A DNA stretch of 64,000 nucleotides from NCBI RefSeq assembly GCF_014851395.1, contig NW_024041262.1, positions 211,001 to 275,000 of the forward strand, written 5' to 3'. The translations under genes were made by a program, and so were the position numbers. Positions 12,401 to 23,365 of the stretch are shown here, piece by piece; the stretch's first letter is position 1; the number at the start of each line of letters is the position of its first letter. Source of the DNA: Micropterus salmoides (lineage: Eukaryota > Chordata > Actinopteri > Centrarchiformes > Centrarchidae). The notes under the pieces are model-generated. The model made no database searches, had not been told where the DNA came from, and saw nothing but the letters and a program-made list of their open reading frames with translations.

Positions 12401-15400
12401 TCATATGTCAGGATTGGATTAACTGTCACAGTCAAACTCACCACCACAGATTTGGCACAATTTGCACTTACAGTGAATACATGTGCATAATTAATTCATT
12501 AATTATATTTTGTTATGGTCTATTGCTATTTTACAGTCTTTTCTAAATGTCACACATGAACTATACCTTCCACGAGTTTGTATTAAGATGAATTGTACCT
12601 GTTGTGCTCCACAGTCAAAGCTTTGGCAAATATGATATCATATCTCTCCAGCTCTCTGTCTCTTTCATCCAGGATGGCCAGGTTGAACTGGAAATCTTCC
12701 CTCAGTTGCAGGTGGCGTTCACTGACAAATTAAGTTAAAAATTATGAATTAAAGGTTACTGAGCTCAAAAAGAAAGACACTTTGCCTTTACACAAATCTT
12801 CAACAGATCACTAGAGCAGTGTGAAGTCCCCCCTGCTTCAAATGCTCCACAATCATACCCATTTTAACATCACACAGAATGTAACCTACAGCAGGGATGA
12901 GACTTTGGTCTTAATGTATGCAAATGTTTGGAGGCATACAGCGCCTCCCAACCACAGCAAATCTGATACAGCTCTCAGAAGGAGCAGTAGAGGTGATAAA
13001 GGGAGACTCCAATGAGTTAAACCAGTTTTTCAACAGGTTTGACTCATCAACGCAGGCCGAACCTCCCTACACCTCCTTATAATCTTTTTCTCCATGGCAA
13101 CGGCAGTGCGTGTCAACGCAGCGACCAGTAGCCCTTAATTTTTGCTATATATATTTGTTTTTAATCTTTTTTTCTCTTTTTTTTTTAAAACGGAAACTAT
13201 GATCACCTATGACAGAAATACATTAATCACTAGAATGGGCATTTCCTTAAGAAAATGCATGTGAGGGCTGCCAGCTATTTTTTGCAATTGCTACCTCTGT
13301 CGGTGCGGCTCCATCAGCTAAGAGACTCAATGATGTGCTGCACACTTGTTCAGCAAACATATGTGTTAAGTTTGGCCCCCTTTTCGTTAACATGCTGTGA
13401 GCAGGGTTTTGTCCATCAATCTCTGGATCCGGAGCAAGAGCAAGACCTCCACCTCCGGACTACTCAGATACACTGTGAAGGGAAGGCTTTCAAGTCTCTT
13501 TGTCAATCATGTCTTATTCTGACAAAAAATGGCTCCTAAGCACCAATGAAGGCATGTTTTGCTTATAAACATATTTTCTCTGATGGCTACTCCGCTGTTG
13601 AAGAATAAAATGAATGAACAGCCAAAGAATTGTGCTGTGAAAGACTTAATATCATGTTAATAATGATTGCAATTAAAAAGACTGACACCATAGAATTTTG
13701 AAAGTAACCCCTGAAAGTCAGTAAGGACTCCACATTTACAGCTCTGTAAATTTGCAAGCTTTAATATTAATATATCATGACTCAAATCAATGTCATGCAC
13801 AAGAAGTAGTACTCTGAGGACTGTCTCTTTATCTGGCACTTCACTCCTGGTTTCAATAGGAAACCACCACAAGAATGACAATTACCAACAAAAAACACTA
13901 TATTCTAAGCAGACACGTTTAACAAAACATAAATCACAAAGTAACTTTTGTGTTTCAAACAAATAGGAGACTTATTAGCAAATTTTAACAAAACTTTCTT
14001 CACCGCCATGGGAATTCTGAGGCACAGGGTGATATAGAGCAGGCTAAGTCCATCCCTCCATATTTAGTCTGTTACGATTAAGTACAAACACCATAGGATA
14101 CAGATGTTTAAAGCTAAAACCAGTTAACACTGGTGCCAGCTGCAGGATTCAAACCCACTATTGGGATGGAGGTGCGGCTCCAGAGACTGATCACTAACTA
14201 ACTGCACCACCAGCCAGACATCTCCTGTCAAAACAAGCGGACAAGCCGGAGGAAACATTAGAGAAGAAAGAGAGGAAAGATGCTTTATGATGCTTCTAGT
14301 CAGGATGCTTTCTATTGCTCCTCTGTAAAAGCTGACAAGAACTTGGCGTGGGAATTTGGCCTTCTTAAGCTTCCTCAAGAAATCCAGTCGTTTCTAAGCT
14401 TTTTTCACCAGTGTGGAGATGTGAGACGACCATGTCAGGTTCTCTGTGATGCTGATTCCCAGGAACCTGAAACTGTTCACCTGCTCCACATCAGCACCAC
14501 TGATGTAGACAGGAGTGTGTGTCTGTATCTCCTTCTTCCTGAAATCAATGATCAGCTCCTTAGTTTTGTTGATGTTGAGCAGCATGTTGTTCTCTGAGCA
14601 GCATGTTGTTCTCTGAGCACCACTCTACAAGATTATGAATTTCCTCCCAATATAAAGTCTCATCGTAGTTTGAAATCCGGCCGATAATAGTTACATTGAC
14701 CAAATGCAAGTGAGTGGCCAGAAGAAAAATCTATAGATCACAATATTTGGTTTGAAGGAACTTCAGAGGGAGAAGGAGCCAACACAATGTTCACACTGAA
14801 ATACAAAAACGTTAAAAAGTAGTAGTGGTACAGGTGACATTCATCAGCCTGAAACAAGTGATTTACAACAAGTTTGTCTAGTTAAGAGAGTTTGGTGAAT
14901 CTGATTTGGAACACTTGTATGAACAAACCTAACAGAAAAAGAGATTTAAGATTTAAGGTTAGAATTAAAAATGTTTTTGCATGAGGCCCAATTGTTCAGT
15001 AAGACAGAGACACACAGCTAAAAAAAAGGTTAACAACGTCAAACAAACATTTTTAACTATTACATTCATACAAGCAGGTGAAAAAAGAAACATATTTAAA
15101 CATTCATAAACATAAAAGTCTTTCGTTCACACCTACAGCAAGAGAAAAGTATGAGAAAACAAACTATTTTACATAATTAGAGAGTACGGTCTAGACCTGC
15201 TCTTTTATGAAAAGCACTGTGAGATAACTGTTGTTGTGATTTGGCGCTATATAAATAAAATTGAATTGAATTGAATTGAATAATTTGTGCATCCTGCTTA
15301 AGAACGAATATACTCATGCAATTGGTTCTTGCATGAGGCCCAATGTTCTTGGAACTGTTTGTGTAAGTACATTGGACACCAGAATGAAATTCCTTTTATG

Positions 15401-17523
15401 CGTAAAAATATTTGGCCAATAAAGCTGTTTCTGAGTCTATCGTTCAAAAAAAACACATTTTGTCACATATTTACTTATGCCATATTTTCTCTGAGATATC
15501 TGCCACTACCCAAATACAATGGAGGTGGATGAAATTGAAAAACAAACATTTAAACATTTCAATAGCATGCAATGGCAATGGGTTATTCTAGATACAACGT
15601 GCTGGTTACTCTTGATAATTCATAGACCTCCATTGTATTGGGTTGGAGGCAGATATCTTTGACACATATTTCAAAACTTGTATAAATAAAACCAAAGCTA
15701 TCTGCATGGATAGATTCCTCAACAGGTGTTGATGTTGAAATGAGAGTTAAAAGTTCAAATGTTTAAACTAGTGTCATGCCAAAAAGATATAATTTCAGTT
15801 TACTGGAGACTTGATTATTAAACTTTCACACTTAACGTAAGGCAATTCTATTTATATTTACCTTTCGTAACAAGTAAAGTCAGTGTGCTTTACATGAAAT
15901 TATTATTATATTATTTCCTACTAAAAGCTGAGGCACATAGTTGAAGTTCACATTTACTGTTATTCTGATGTGAGGTGGACGTAGACGTGGTACCTGAGGG
16001 AAGACCACTCCTCCTGGGCCTTTTTGAGGGAATTCTCCAGTTGGTGAAACCTTGCAGCCTGGAGCTCCTTCCACTCCCTCTCTTTACAGGCCAGCTGGGC
16101 CTCTAGGTTTCCTATTCCACTGTCCTCTTCTGACTGCATGGTGGAACCGCAGTACACCTAGGAACCACAATATAGGGCACCACACACCAGGTGAGTTACA
16201 ACACTGGTTCACAGACTAAGGTCGCAAGAGGAAAAAGGATCTTCTCTCTGGAGAGGGCTCAGCCGATCACCAACTAAAAACCTAAAGCACAACACTCCAC
16301 TAACGCCTTGCACCTGGAACCTGGAAGTTTTTGTTGTAAAACAGAGTTTTAAATGTCCACACCAGCGTTTTAGCACAGTATCAGAATAGATTTCGGTTTA
16401 TATTAAAACAACTGAAAATACGGCAACATGCACGGTGCAAGTGTGTGTTATTTGCACAGTACAAAATATTAATTAAATTAAAAACAAAAACACACTCAGT
16501 ACCATTGTGTTTTTTGCTTTGCATGACTGATAAGACCCAATCAGGAAGCCAAACATGAGTGTCTGTGTCATTGTTTCCAAAGTCCTCTGTTTTCACTTGT
16601 CCACACTAATACACTACCCCGGAGTTTTACAACAAAAACATAGTGTGGATGTAGCCTGTGGGCTGTTTCACAAAACCAAGATTTACATTTATCTGACGCT
16701 TTTATCCAAAGAGACTTACAATATATGTCAGAGGTCGCACGCCTCTGGAGCAACTAGGGGTTAAGTGTCTTGCTTGAGACACAATGGTGGATAGATCACA
16801 GTGGGGGATTGAACCTGGCTTGAAATAGTCGCTCCTACTGAGCCTGGTTTGGCCTTTGTGAAACTGATAAAGCCAGGATACACTGCTCACACTAGGTCAA
16901 GCCTTGCTTTATCTGTTATCCTGGATTTCTACAATCTGCTTTTGTGAAACAGCCCTCTGAATAAGTTCTACTGTTGCTTTGAAAGTCAATGGGATGGTCC
17001 ACAACTGCCCACACCAGATGCTCCACCCTTTCCCACCACAACAACAACTTTCTCCATCCTGGAGATGGACGTCAACAAAGTGTTCAGGAAGCAGAACGTA
17101 TAAAAGGCTGTATAAAAGAAGTGGTCGTAGCCACCTTGAATGCGTGTGTAGACTACCGTTCTGAAGCCTTGGGTTTGGCATTATGGCCGTCACTATCTTG
17201 TTTTTTTTAGAACCAGATGTGACCTGACGTGACTATATTCATTTCCCTATGTTGCTTATATTTGAATTGCTTGTTGCTGAAATGTGCTATACAAATAAAC
17301 TTGTCTTGTCTATCTTATGTGGGTAATGTTAAAGCTGGCTGGTAAACAAGCATCCGAGTTTAGAGTTAACTGTTTGGTTTCCACAAGAAACAACAAAATA
17401 TTTGATGATTGTATAATTGTCTAATAATTGATGTATTAAAAAAACATGTACTTTACAAACTATTACTACCGTTAACAGATAACACACTAAATGAACATGC
17501 ACTTAGTTTGCCTAACTTACCAT
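1..17523 (-). CDS. ccdc57: ccdc57, coiled-coil domain-containing protein 57, 5' part (exons 1-7, partial)
   Basis: Minus-strand exons joined by GT/AG sites in a continuous frame: 17521-17523 (ATG only, then GTAAGT), 15994-16157, 12599-12721, 11866-12000, 1267-1375, 135-236 and 1-32 (cut by the window edge). Together they give about 222 residues, almost all charged heptad-like coiled coil. Recognisable stretches are KEREWKELQA in exon 2, REDFQFNLAILDERDRELE in exon 3, MAGEIQQQKKEYERMKSDLQ in exon 5 and FDSELRQREYEFNLKMDEM in exon 6. They line up in order and spacing with the N-terminus of vertebrate CCDC57 as I remember it. The family localises to centrosomes and centriolar satellites, with roles in centriole duplication and ciliogenesis. 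The start is either the ATG abutting the exon 1 donor (A at -3, G at +4), giving MVYCGST before MQSEED, or the ATG at 16139 in exon 2. The first is in frame with the second. The neighbour slc16a3 is divergent. Identity is supported by sequence and by synteny; the exact 5' end is inferred. Confidence 0.87.
318..382. repeat. (AT)n microsatellite
   Basis: About 65 bp of almost pure AT dinucleotide repeat in a ccdc57 intron. Confidence 0.97.
798..838. repeat. (CA)n microsatellite
   Basis: About 20 CA units in a ccdc57 intron. The apparent ORF across it is a by-product of the repeat. Confidence 0.97.
1590..2317 (+). mobile_element. L2-clade LINE, 5'-truncated copy with internal deletion
   Basis: The 3' end of reverse transcriptase (blocks TYKALNGQAPSYLKELIVPY and RSQNAGLLVVPRVSKSRLGA) is followed by the family 3'UTR and the terminal signature GTTGTTGTGATTTGG...AATAAAATTGAATTG. 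The LASLHWLPVKSR region is lost by deletion. It lies in the ccdc57 intron, opposite to the gene. Confidence 0.85.
2685..3525 (+). repeat. Copy of the 'AAAATGGCC...CTCGCAC' dispersed repeat family
   Basis: Shares long blocks with 7955-8990: AAAATGGCCGACTTCCTGTT, GGTGGCGCTATGACT and ACAACTTCCTGTGTCATGGC. The right end AATAGGGCCCTCGCA also matches that element's terminus. Non-coding. Class unresolved. Confidence 0.7.
4190..4375 (-). mobile_element. Probable MITE end fragment
   Basis: Read on the minus strand the right end begins TTAGCCATGTTTCCATCAAC and continues into an A/T-rich stretch, a common MITE terminus in fish. A matching left terminus was not clearly found. Low confidence. Confidence 0.3.
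5428..5630. mobile_element. RTE-type (Rex3/Expander-like) LINE 3' end with (ATCC)n tail
   Basis: An (ATCC)n run abuts the motif GGCGGGGTACACCCTGGTCA, then CATGGGGAGAACATGCAAAT about 120 bp later. This is a widespread fish retroposon terminus; the tail side is at 5428, so the element reads on the minus strand. Confidence 0.65.
6357..8992 (+). repeat. Dispersed element 'GCTGCAAGCAGCG...CTCGCAC' with internal 0.44-kb tandem duplication
   Basis: It starts TTAAAGCTGCAAGCAGCGTT and ends in a GC-rich hairpin GGGACCTCGCAC...GTGCTCGGGCCC followed by TAAT, set in AAT-rich flanks. Two head-to-tail units (7955-8390 and about 8430-8760) share ACTGAAGTTACAACAACTTC and CGAAAACTCGCAAATAGCAC. Between 6641 and 7954 the family sequence is interrupted by 1.3 kb of other DNA flanked by a 44-bp direct repeat (6597-6640 and 7955-7998). 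No conserved coding frame. Confidence 0.65.
9450..9545 (-). mobile_element. L2-type LINE 3'-end fragment with (AAT)n
   Basis: (AAT)n then AAATTTTATTTATAATGCAC and a TTACATTTCA block, the same terminus as the L2 copy beginning at 54931. Only the 3' end remains. Confidence 0.7.
9577..10372 (+). mobile_element. L2/Maui-like LINE, 3' reverse transcriptase remnant
   Basis: The degraded frame reads LNYCNALLAGLP, then a region with LPSHKAIPVPAVC, and the family tail ATCGCTTTGGATAATAGCGT followed by TAAATGTAATGTAAATG. This tail type is shared with the SINEs at 16681 and 60302. Confidence 0.75.
10738..10823 (-). ncRNA. tRNA-like sequence (pseudogene or SINE head)
   Basis: On the minus strand GGTGTTTGGTTAGCTCAGTC contains an A-box, and a seven-pair acceptor-like stem GGTGTTT/GGACACC (two G-T pairs) can form. 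A run of T, as in a Pol III terminator, follows at once. The B-box and T-arm are poor, so it is not an intact tRNA. Confidence 0.35.
11180..11725. mobile_element. Shorter copy of the 4653-9199 TIR element family
   Basis: Matches the 4.7-5.4 kb interior in order: GTTTT-rich start, GATATTTAA..GAGT, GCTTTGTGT, ACTTAATAAAC, AAACAAAATG, GTGCTCACTT and GATATGAGA. It ends in a diverged terminus AATGAACAATACACAGATTC. It lacks the nested RTE and CTCGCAC insertions, showing what the unoccupied family looks like. Confidence 0.55.
14125..14225 (-). mobile_element. tRNA-derived SINE head
   Basis: Minus strand: A-box GTGGTGCAGTTAGTTAGTGA and B-box GGTTTGAATCC are about 50 bp apart, the Pol III promoter layout of a tRNA-derived SINE. 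It abuts the Rex1 fragment. Confidence 0.5.
14226..14730 (-). mobile_element. Rex1-clade LINE fragment (reverse transcriptase)
   Basis: Minus-strand frames read WEEIHNLVEWCSENNMLLN, then NKTKELIIDFRKK and SFRFLGISITENLTWSSHIS, ending with KFPRQVLVSFYRGAIESIL. This is the post-YADD part of Rex1-like reverse transcriptases. A frameshift lies near 14385. Confidence 0.75.
15179..15282 (+). mobile_element. L2 LINE 3'-terminal stub
   Basis: Only the last roughly 100 bp of the L2 family: AGAGTACGGTCTAGACCTGC to four GAATT-type tail repeats. An extremely 5'-truncated insertion. Confidence 0.85.
16681..16853 (-). mobile_element. tRNA-derived SINE with L2-type tail
   Basis: On the minus strand: A-box region GGCTCAGTAGGAGCGA, B-box GGTTCAATCCCC, a body with AGACACTTAACCCCTAGTTG, and tail TCTCTTTGGATAAAAGCGTC. 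Same family as 60302-60476. It lies in the first intron of ccdc57, in the sense direction. Confidence 0.75.
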
Positions 17524-17700
17524 GATACAGAAGCTTTAACGTGGCACTCGACGGTAGGCCTCTGCAGAATGAGTAGGCAGCCGTTTGAGCTCGTAATGTT
17601 CTAACGTTACTTCACAGTCAACACGACATTTAGCGGCCAAACATACATATCACGCTTAGATAATAACAATTTAAGAGATTAATTTGACGTTAAGTAACGT
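17521..17700 (-). other. ccdc57: Inferred first (mostly non-coding) exon of ccdc57
   Basis: On the minus strand a strong splice donor ATG|GTAAGT has its last exon base at 17521. Splicing it to the acceptor CCTAG at 16158-16162 puts the ATG in frame with the ccdc57 reading frame. The upstream stretch to about 17700 is relatively CpG-rich for this window and would hold the 5'UTR. The 5' boundary cannot be read from sequence alone. Confidence 0.5.
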
Positions 17701-17742
17701 TAACGCCAACTTGAACACTTTGCTCGTTCCTCTGATGCAAAT

Positions 17743-17757
17743 GTTTTCCATGGCAAC
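17743..17757. promoter_or_regulatory. Near-consensus RFX X-box (ccdc57 proximal promoter)
   Basis: Read on the minus strand the site is GTTGCCATGGAAAAC, an imperfect inverted repeat of the RFX half-site GTTGCC. It has one base more spacing, or one mismatch, relative to the classical X-box. It lies about 220 bp upstream of the exon 1 donor of ccdc57. RFX factors drive centrosome and cilium genes, which fits the gene. Binding is inferred. Confidence 0.45.
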
Positions 17758-17759
17758 CG

Positions 17760-19940
17760 TACGTCTGTCAAATTCTTCCCCAGCTACAGAGATAGACAAT
17801 GCTTCCTGGTCCTACTGCACTAAAATGAAATTCTGGAATTTATTAAACCCGGTTTACTTTGTTCTGTTTTATCTAAGAGCACAACTAAAACCAGGCAACA
17901 CTATACCTGTGTGAATGTGTGCCCGGCAGTCACTGAAGCCGCAGATATATCCAGGGTTTTGCCGCATGACTAAGCCACACTTAATGCTGCGTTCCATTTA
18001 CCTCGGAAGTCGCAGGTCGGAGCTGGGAATGACGTCACACCCGAGTTGACGGCTTTCCAGTTAACAAGTTGGAAAACGTCGCTCAGCCAGTTGTTTGTTT
18101 ACTAGTCAGGTTAGCTAATGATACGCCGGTTGATTTAAAAAAACTGATTGTGCGGAATTTACTCACACTAAACACTGTAGCAACACGTCCACAGACAGCT
18201 GTTGGACAGCACTTTGTGCACGAACATTTATATGAGTCACAAGTACACAGAAGTGCTAATAAACAGTATAAAGTACAGCTTTAACTAACTGTTGTGAGTG
18301 TGACGTTTCATTTTACTTTTTTTTACTTTCTTCACGGAAGAGATAGTAATGTAGCTGGTCATCAAAGCAACGCCACACACAACTACCTTAATGTAATATT
18401 CAACGCACACACACGCTACTCACACACATTAGCTGTCTTGATAAGTTAAATGTTTCAAGACAAATAAGTGGTACAAAAGTCTGGAGTTGTCTGCAGTGGT
18501 TTTTGTGACTGTGGGACCAGAGCGGTCTGTGAGGTGACTGGCTTAGCGACTCGTTAGCTCGGCAGCTCAACTCAAAAAACAGCACATTTTTGATCCGACT
18601 TCAATTTTCGTAAAACTGCCAATATTCAAAATCTACACAGTTAATTTATTGCCTCAAAACTTCTCAGAAGTGTATTTAGTAATGAAATAATGTACGAAAT
18701 ATAAAACCTTATGTTGATGGCCCCTGTCTGGCATGTGCAATGATAATGCAGTGATAAGTGACGATTCTCTCAGTAGTCTGCAGTGTTTTCACGTCACATT
18801 TTAGTATTGCCTCAGCTCAACTCAGCTTTCTAAGTACCAGGAAGCCTGTATAGGTACAACTTTTTCCCAGTGGAATACCAAAAAGGGCGAGCCAAGTCAA
18901 GGCGAGTGGAGACGAGGCGAGTTGAGCTGGTACCATGCAGTGGAAAAGGGGCAATAGTGAACTGTCAGCTGGACTGTTTATAAACACGTGCTTAGTTCAG
19001 GGGGGGTGCCATATTCTAAGGTTGAGGTTATTATCATCATAATGGAGTGTAAACATTAAGCAGAAATTGGGACCACCAGGGCAAATGCCACTATCTTAAG
19101 TCTTAACCTCATTAACGGCCTGGTGAATCACTGCTCTGATGTTGCTTCCGTTTTCTTCAGAAACTGTGTGAGTATAGGCCTCTCTGTATATGCTTGTTGC
19201 CAAATTAATTCCAATTAGATGCAAGTGGCAAAATGCATCAAAATTAGACAGTGGCAGAGGTCCCATTAGAAGATGTTTCATTTATGCAGGAGGGGGCGGG
19301 GTGAGGCGGGGTTTCTGTCTGCACCGGTATACAGACAGCGACTGAAGCGGGTACACGCCACACGCGATTTATGTACGAGTGAAACAGCACCTCAGCAGGT
19401 AGGCTACCGTGTGACCCCCACTCCTTCAAAAAATGGTGGTGTACATGCATCTGTTTCTGCCTTTTTGGAGTGTGTTTCGTGACCGCCAGAGTAACAGGTA
19501 GGCTGGAAGCAAAGCAGAATAGCGCGCTTTACGTTCCGAATAGCCGATATAAACGTCTAGTATAATAACCTTCTCTGTTAGAAACGCGTAGCCTCCGGAT
19601 AGTGTAACTATAACATGTTATTGTTGCTGATCTCCCCTGATTGTAAGTAGTAGTCTACCAGTAGACTGCCTACGTGCGCTCGGCTGCATCCCTGAGGCTG
19701 ATGATGTCAGGACTAGACATCATCATTTTTCCGTTTTAATAAACCTGGAGATGTAGGCTACAAGTCTGCTCATCAAGTCCACTAAACGGACAGTTCAAAA
19801 CTGCACAGTCTCATACTGCTGATTAATTCCCCTGATGTGAAAAAAGTATTTTAAACACTTTATAAACGTGTTTTAACTTTGCATGAGAGGAGATGCTCAA
19901 TCAAGTAAGAGTGTCTTAACGCAGGAGGGGTACTACTACT
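17760..19940. other. Intergenic region between ccdc57 and the Tc1 element
   Basis: Apart from the MITE at 18803-18958, no coding exon, RNA gene or recognised repeat is seen. Short open frames here have no recognisable domain. Part of the bidirectional upstream region of ccdc57 may lie at 17.7-18.1 kb, which has several CpGs. Confidence 0.5.
18803..18958. mobile_element. hAT-like MITE
   Basis: About 155 bp with TATTGCC/GGCAATA ends and internally complementary GAGTTGAGCTGGTACC/GTACC..CAACTC blocks, a common short inverted-repeat element in fish. Target duplication not clear. Confidence 0.5.
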
Positions 19941-19948
19941 ACTATATA

Positions 19949-21529
19949 CAGTCCTCTCCAAAGGTATTGGAACGGTAAGCCAAATTCATTTGTTTTTGTT
20001 GTTCACTGAAGACATTTGGGTTTAAGATCAAAAGTTGAGTATGAGACAAGAGTTCAGAATTTCAGCTTTTATTTCCTGGTATTCACATCTAGATGTGTTA
20101 AACAACTCAGGACATATATCAGCGTTTGTATTAGACCACAGCATTCTTAGGTGAGCAAAAGTAATGGAACAAATAATCTTAAAGTAAATAACATTTAATA
20201 TTTGGTGGCATAACCCTTGCTTGCAAAAACTGCCTCAAGCCTGCGATCCATCGACATCACCAAACTGTTGCATTCTTCATTTGTGATGCTATTCCAGGCT
20301 TTTACCGCAGCTTCTTTCAGTTCTTGTTTGTTTCGGGGTGTTTCTCCCTTCAGTCTCCTCTTGAGGAGGTGAAATGCAGCTCTGTTGGGTTAAAGTCAGC
20401 TGATTGACTTGGCCAGTCTAAAACCTTCCACTTTTTCCCCTGATGAAGTCCTTTGTTTTGTTGGCAGTGTGCTTTGGGTCATTGTCCTGCTGCAGGATAA
20501 ACTTCCTCCCCATTAGTTTCAGTGCATTTCTCCGTGAATTGAATTCTGAATTCATTCTGCTGCTACCATCATCAGTTACATCATCAATAAATATTAATGA
20601 GCCTGTTCCAGAAGCAGCCATGCACACCCAAGCCATGACATTACCTCCACCATGCTTCGGATCAGAAGCAGTTCCTTTCTTTCTCCATACTTTGGCCTTT
20701 CCATCACTACGCTAGAGATTAATCTTGGTCTCATCCGTCCATAAGATCATGTTCCAGAACTATTGCAGCTCATCTCTGTACTTCTTTGCAAATTTCAATC
20801 TGGCCTTCCGATTCTTCCTGCTGATGAGTGGTTTGCATCTTGTGGTGTGGCCTCTATATTTCTGCTCTCTGAGTCTTCTTCCAACAGTGGATTGTGATAC
20901 CTTCACCCTGCACTGTGGAGGTTGTTGCTGATGTCACTTCCTGATGTTTTGGGGGTTTTCTTCACAGCTCTCACCATATTTCTGTCATCAACTACTGTTG
21001 TTTTCCTTGGCCTTCCTGTTGGACGTCTGTTGCTCAGTACACCAGTAGTTTCTTTCTTTTTCAGGACGTTCCAAATTGTCGTGCTTGCTATGCCCAATGT
21101 TTGTCCAATGGCTCTGCTCGATTTTCCTTCTTTTCTCAGCTTGACGGTGGCTTGCTTTTCTCCCATAGACAGCTCTCTGGTCTTCATGTGGGTTTATCCT
21201 CTTTAACAGGAAATGCAGTCTTTATAGGTTTGAACCAAGGATGAAAACTTAGCTATTTAATGTTTGGACAATCAATCTAAAAGGCAACACCTGGGCAACA
21301 AGAAACATCTGTCAGTCACATGTTCCAATAGTTTTGCTCACTTGAAAAATGGGTGGGTTCAAACAAAGGGTGGTATGTCCTGAGTTGTTTAACACATCTA
21401 GATGTGAATACCAGGAAATTCTGAACTCTTGTCTCATACTCATCTTTTGATCTTAAACCCAAATGCCTTCAGTGAACAACAAAAACAAAGGAATTTGCCT
21501 TACCGTTCCAATACTTTTGGAGGGAACTG
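19949..21529 (-). mobile_element. Tc1/mariner transposon (1581 bp, TA target site), dead transposase
   Basis: Ends CAGTCCTCTCC and, on the other strand, CAGTTCCCTCC, each bordered by TA. The inverted repeats are about 200 bp and repeat CCTGGTATTCACATCTAGAT. The transposase reads leftward: residues from MKTRELSMGEKQ with the paired-like helix-turn-helix KSSRAIGQTLGIASTTIWNV (20903-21187), then ILQQDNDPKHTA (second catalytic Asp) and DFNPTEL (Glu) near 20400-20640. Frameshifts and stops between these blocks disable it. Confidence 0.92.
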
Positions 21530-21539
21530 TATTCTGCAA

Positions 21540-23360
21540 CATTCGACTTTTTGATTTAAGACAAAGTACTTGGTATAATTTTGTAAGTTGTACTTTATTA
21601 AAACTTAAAGTATTGTAAAGGATGGGGTTCCAAGCATTCACAATCACAATCAGAATCAGACTTTTTTCACCATGACCATGTTTACAAGGATTTGGTTTTG
21701 GTGGAAGTGTCAGAAGAGCAACATGAAGAATTAAGATAGTAATAAAATAAAAAATAGGGTAGAGAGCTAAAGAAAAGAGCTTACAGGGAGCTCAACATGT
21801 ACTTTGTGTGGTAAACGGCATGAAGCAAATTTTACTTGTGGAAAATATTCCTGCAGATTCAGGCGAGAATTCTCACTATGGCTTCATGACTAAGAGTGGC
21901 CCCTTTCGCATTATCATTTGATACATTGTCATGATTAAAAAAAGTATTTATTATATAATTAGAATAAATACTTTGTATCAAATCTCAATGTAAATATGTT
22001 CAGCCCTCACCAGCAAGTTCCAGCTTTCTCTACATGCCCCCTTGCTGTTAAAGAGAAATTTGTATTTTTATAAAATATTAGATTCCCGCTTGTGTTGGTG
22101 AGTTAGATATGGTCAAGGGTTCTTTGTCATGTCCTTGCTGTGGCAGTTGTGACACCTACCGATCAGGACATCTGCACAGTGTGTGCTCAGAACTGGTAGG
22201 GATAGCAAGGTCACTCTGCCAACTTCAGGAAGACAACAGTTTATTAAACTAAATTGATACAGCACCTACAGAGCAATATATGTTAGTTAAGTTGGTTGGC
22301 GTTATAGAAATTAGTAAAATGCAGTAAAAGGCTGGAGAAGATTATTTCTTCTGTTTAACAGTGTCTCTGTGTCTCTCTCACACATACACATGCATGTGCC
22401 ACTCATCTGCATATCAGATCAGGGATGAGAAAGGATGTGTGTGTGTGTGTGTGTGTGTGTGCGCGTGCATGCAGAATGTAGGGGTCTTATTTTAGTACGG
22501 GTGGTGATACTTGGGGCTCCCAAAAGAATGCTGCATGGTCAAACTGGGTTCATGGACGGTGTGAATGATGTGGTTGGGCAGATGGGAGGGGGATTCGAGT
22601 TAGGTGCCAGACTGATGTCAATGTTCTCAGTGTCTGTATTTGTGCATTTGCTGGATATTTGCATAGCAGTACATCATAAACAAAGTTGGCTGTGTTTGAG
22701 ACTGAAAGCTGGAGGACTCTCACCCTTGTCGCTGCACTCGTGTTCCTACTGTGGATAAAGTGGCTGGTATATATGTGCTGGGGCTAATTGAAGGCATGGT
22801 GTGCGTGAATGAGAAAATCAGGGACATGTGCACAGAGTGGAGCAGAATCAGGTGGCCGGCAAAGGGCGTGAAACCGAAAGGTCTGTTGGAGGAACAGATA
22901 TGTTACATCTCAAGCAAGACGTTGTGTGTTCCTTTGACTTTGTACATTTTATGTTAAGTTCTAGGTTCTTAATGCTGGTCAGCAGCAGATAGCAAGTTAG
23001 GAGGGGCTACATATGTTTCTCTAACCCTGACAGAATGTTATTAGTGACTAGTACCTATTATGTGTAACTATCCTTTAAAACACACCCTGCTGGCAGTACC
23101 CAAGAATTGATCAAACTTCCCTGAGTTTGTCAGTAACAATCATGAAATATCCTGTCACGAATAGACTGTCAATGAATGTCAAATGAATGCAATGAAGAAA
23201 CTGCTAAAGATAAATGAAGCCTGCTCTCTGGAATTACTTTCTGAAAAATGAACTGATCTTTTATGTAAGTAATGTAATATGTAGGATATGTGGAACCATC
23301 AGATAAGGAGAAGATGTATATAATATCTCTAAAATAGATTACACTGCTTTACAAATATCA
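21540..23360. other. Intergenic, no gene recognised
   Basis: Contains a (TG)n microsatellite at 22436-22462. No splice-bounded exon, RNA gene or named repeat was recognised in the rest. Confidence 0.5.
22436..22462. repeat. (TG)n microsatellite
   Basis: About 13 TG units followed by GCGCGTGCATGC. Confidence 0.95.
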
Positions 23361-23365
23361 TAAAT

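Noticed and set aside
12821..13539. Plus-strand frames between ccdc57 exons 2 and 3
   Set aside because: No domain, no splice borders, and the region is intron of a well-supported minus-strand gene.
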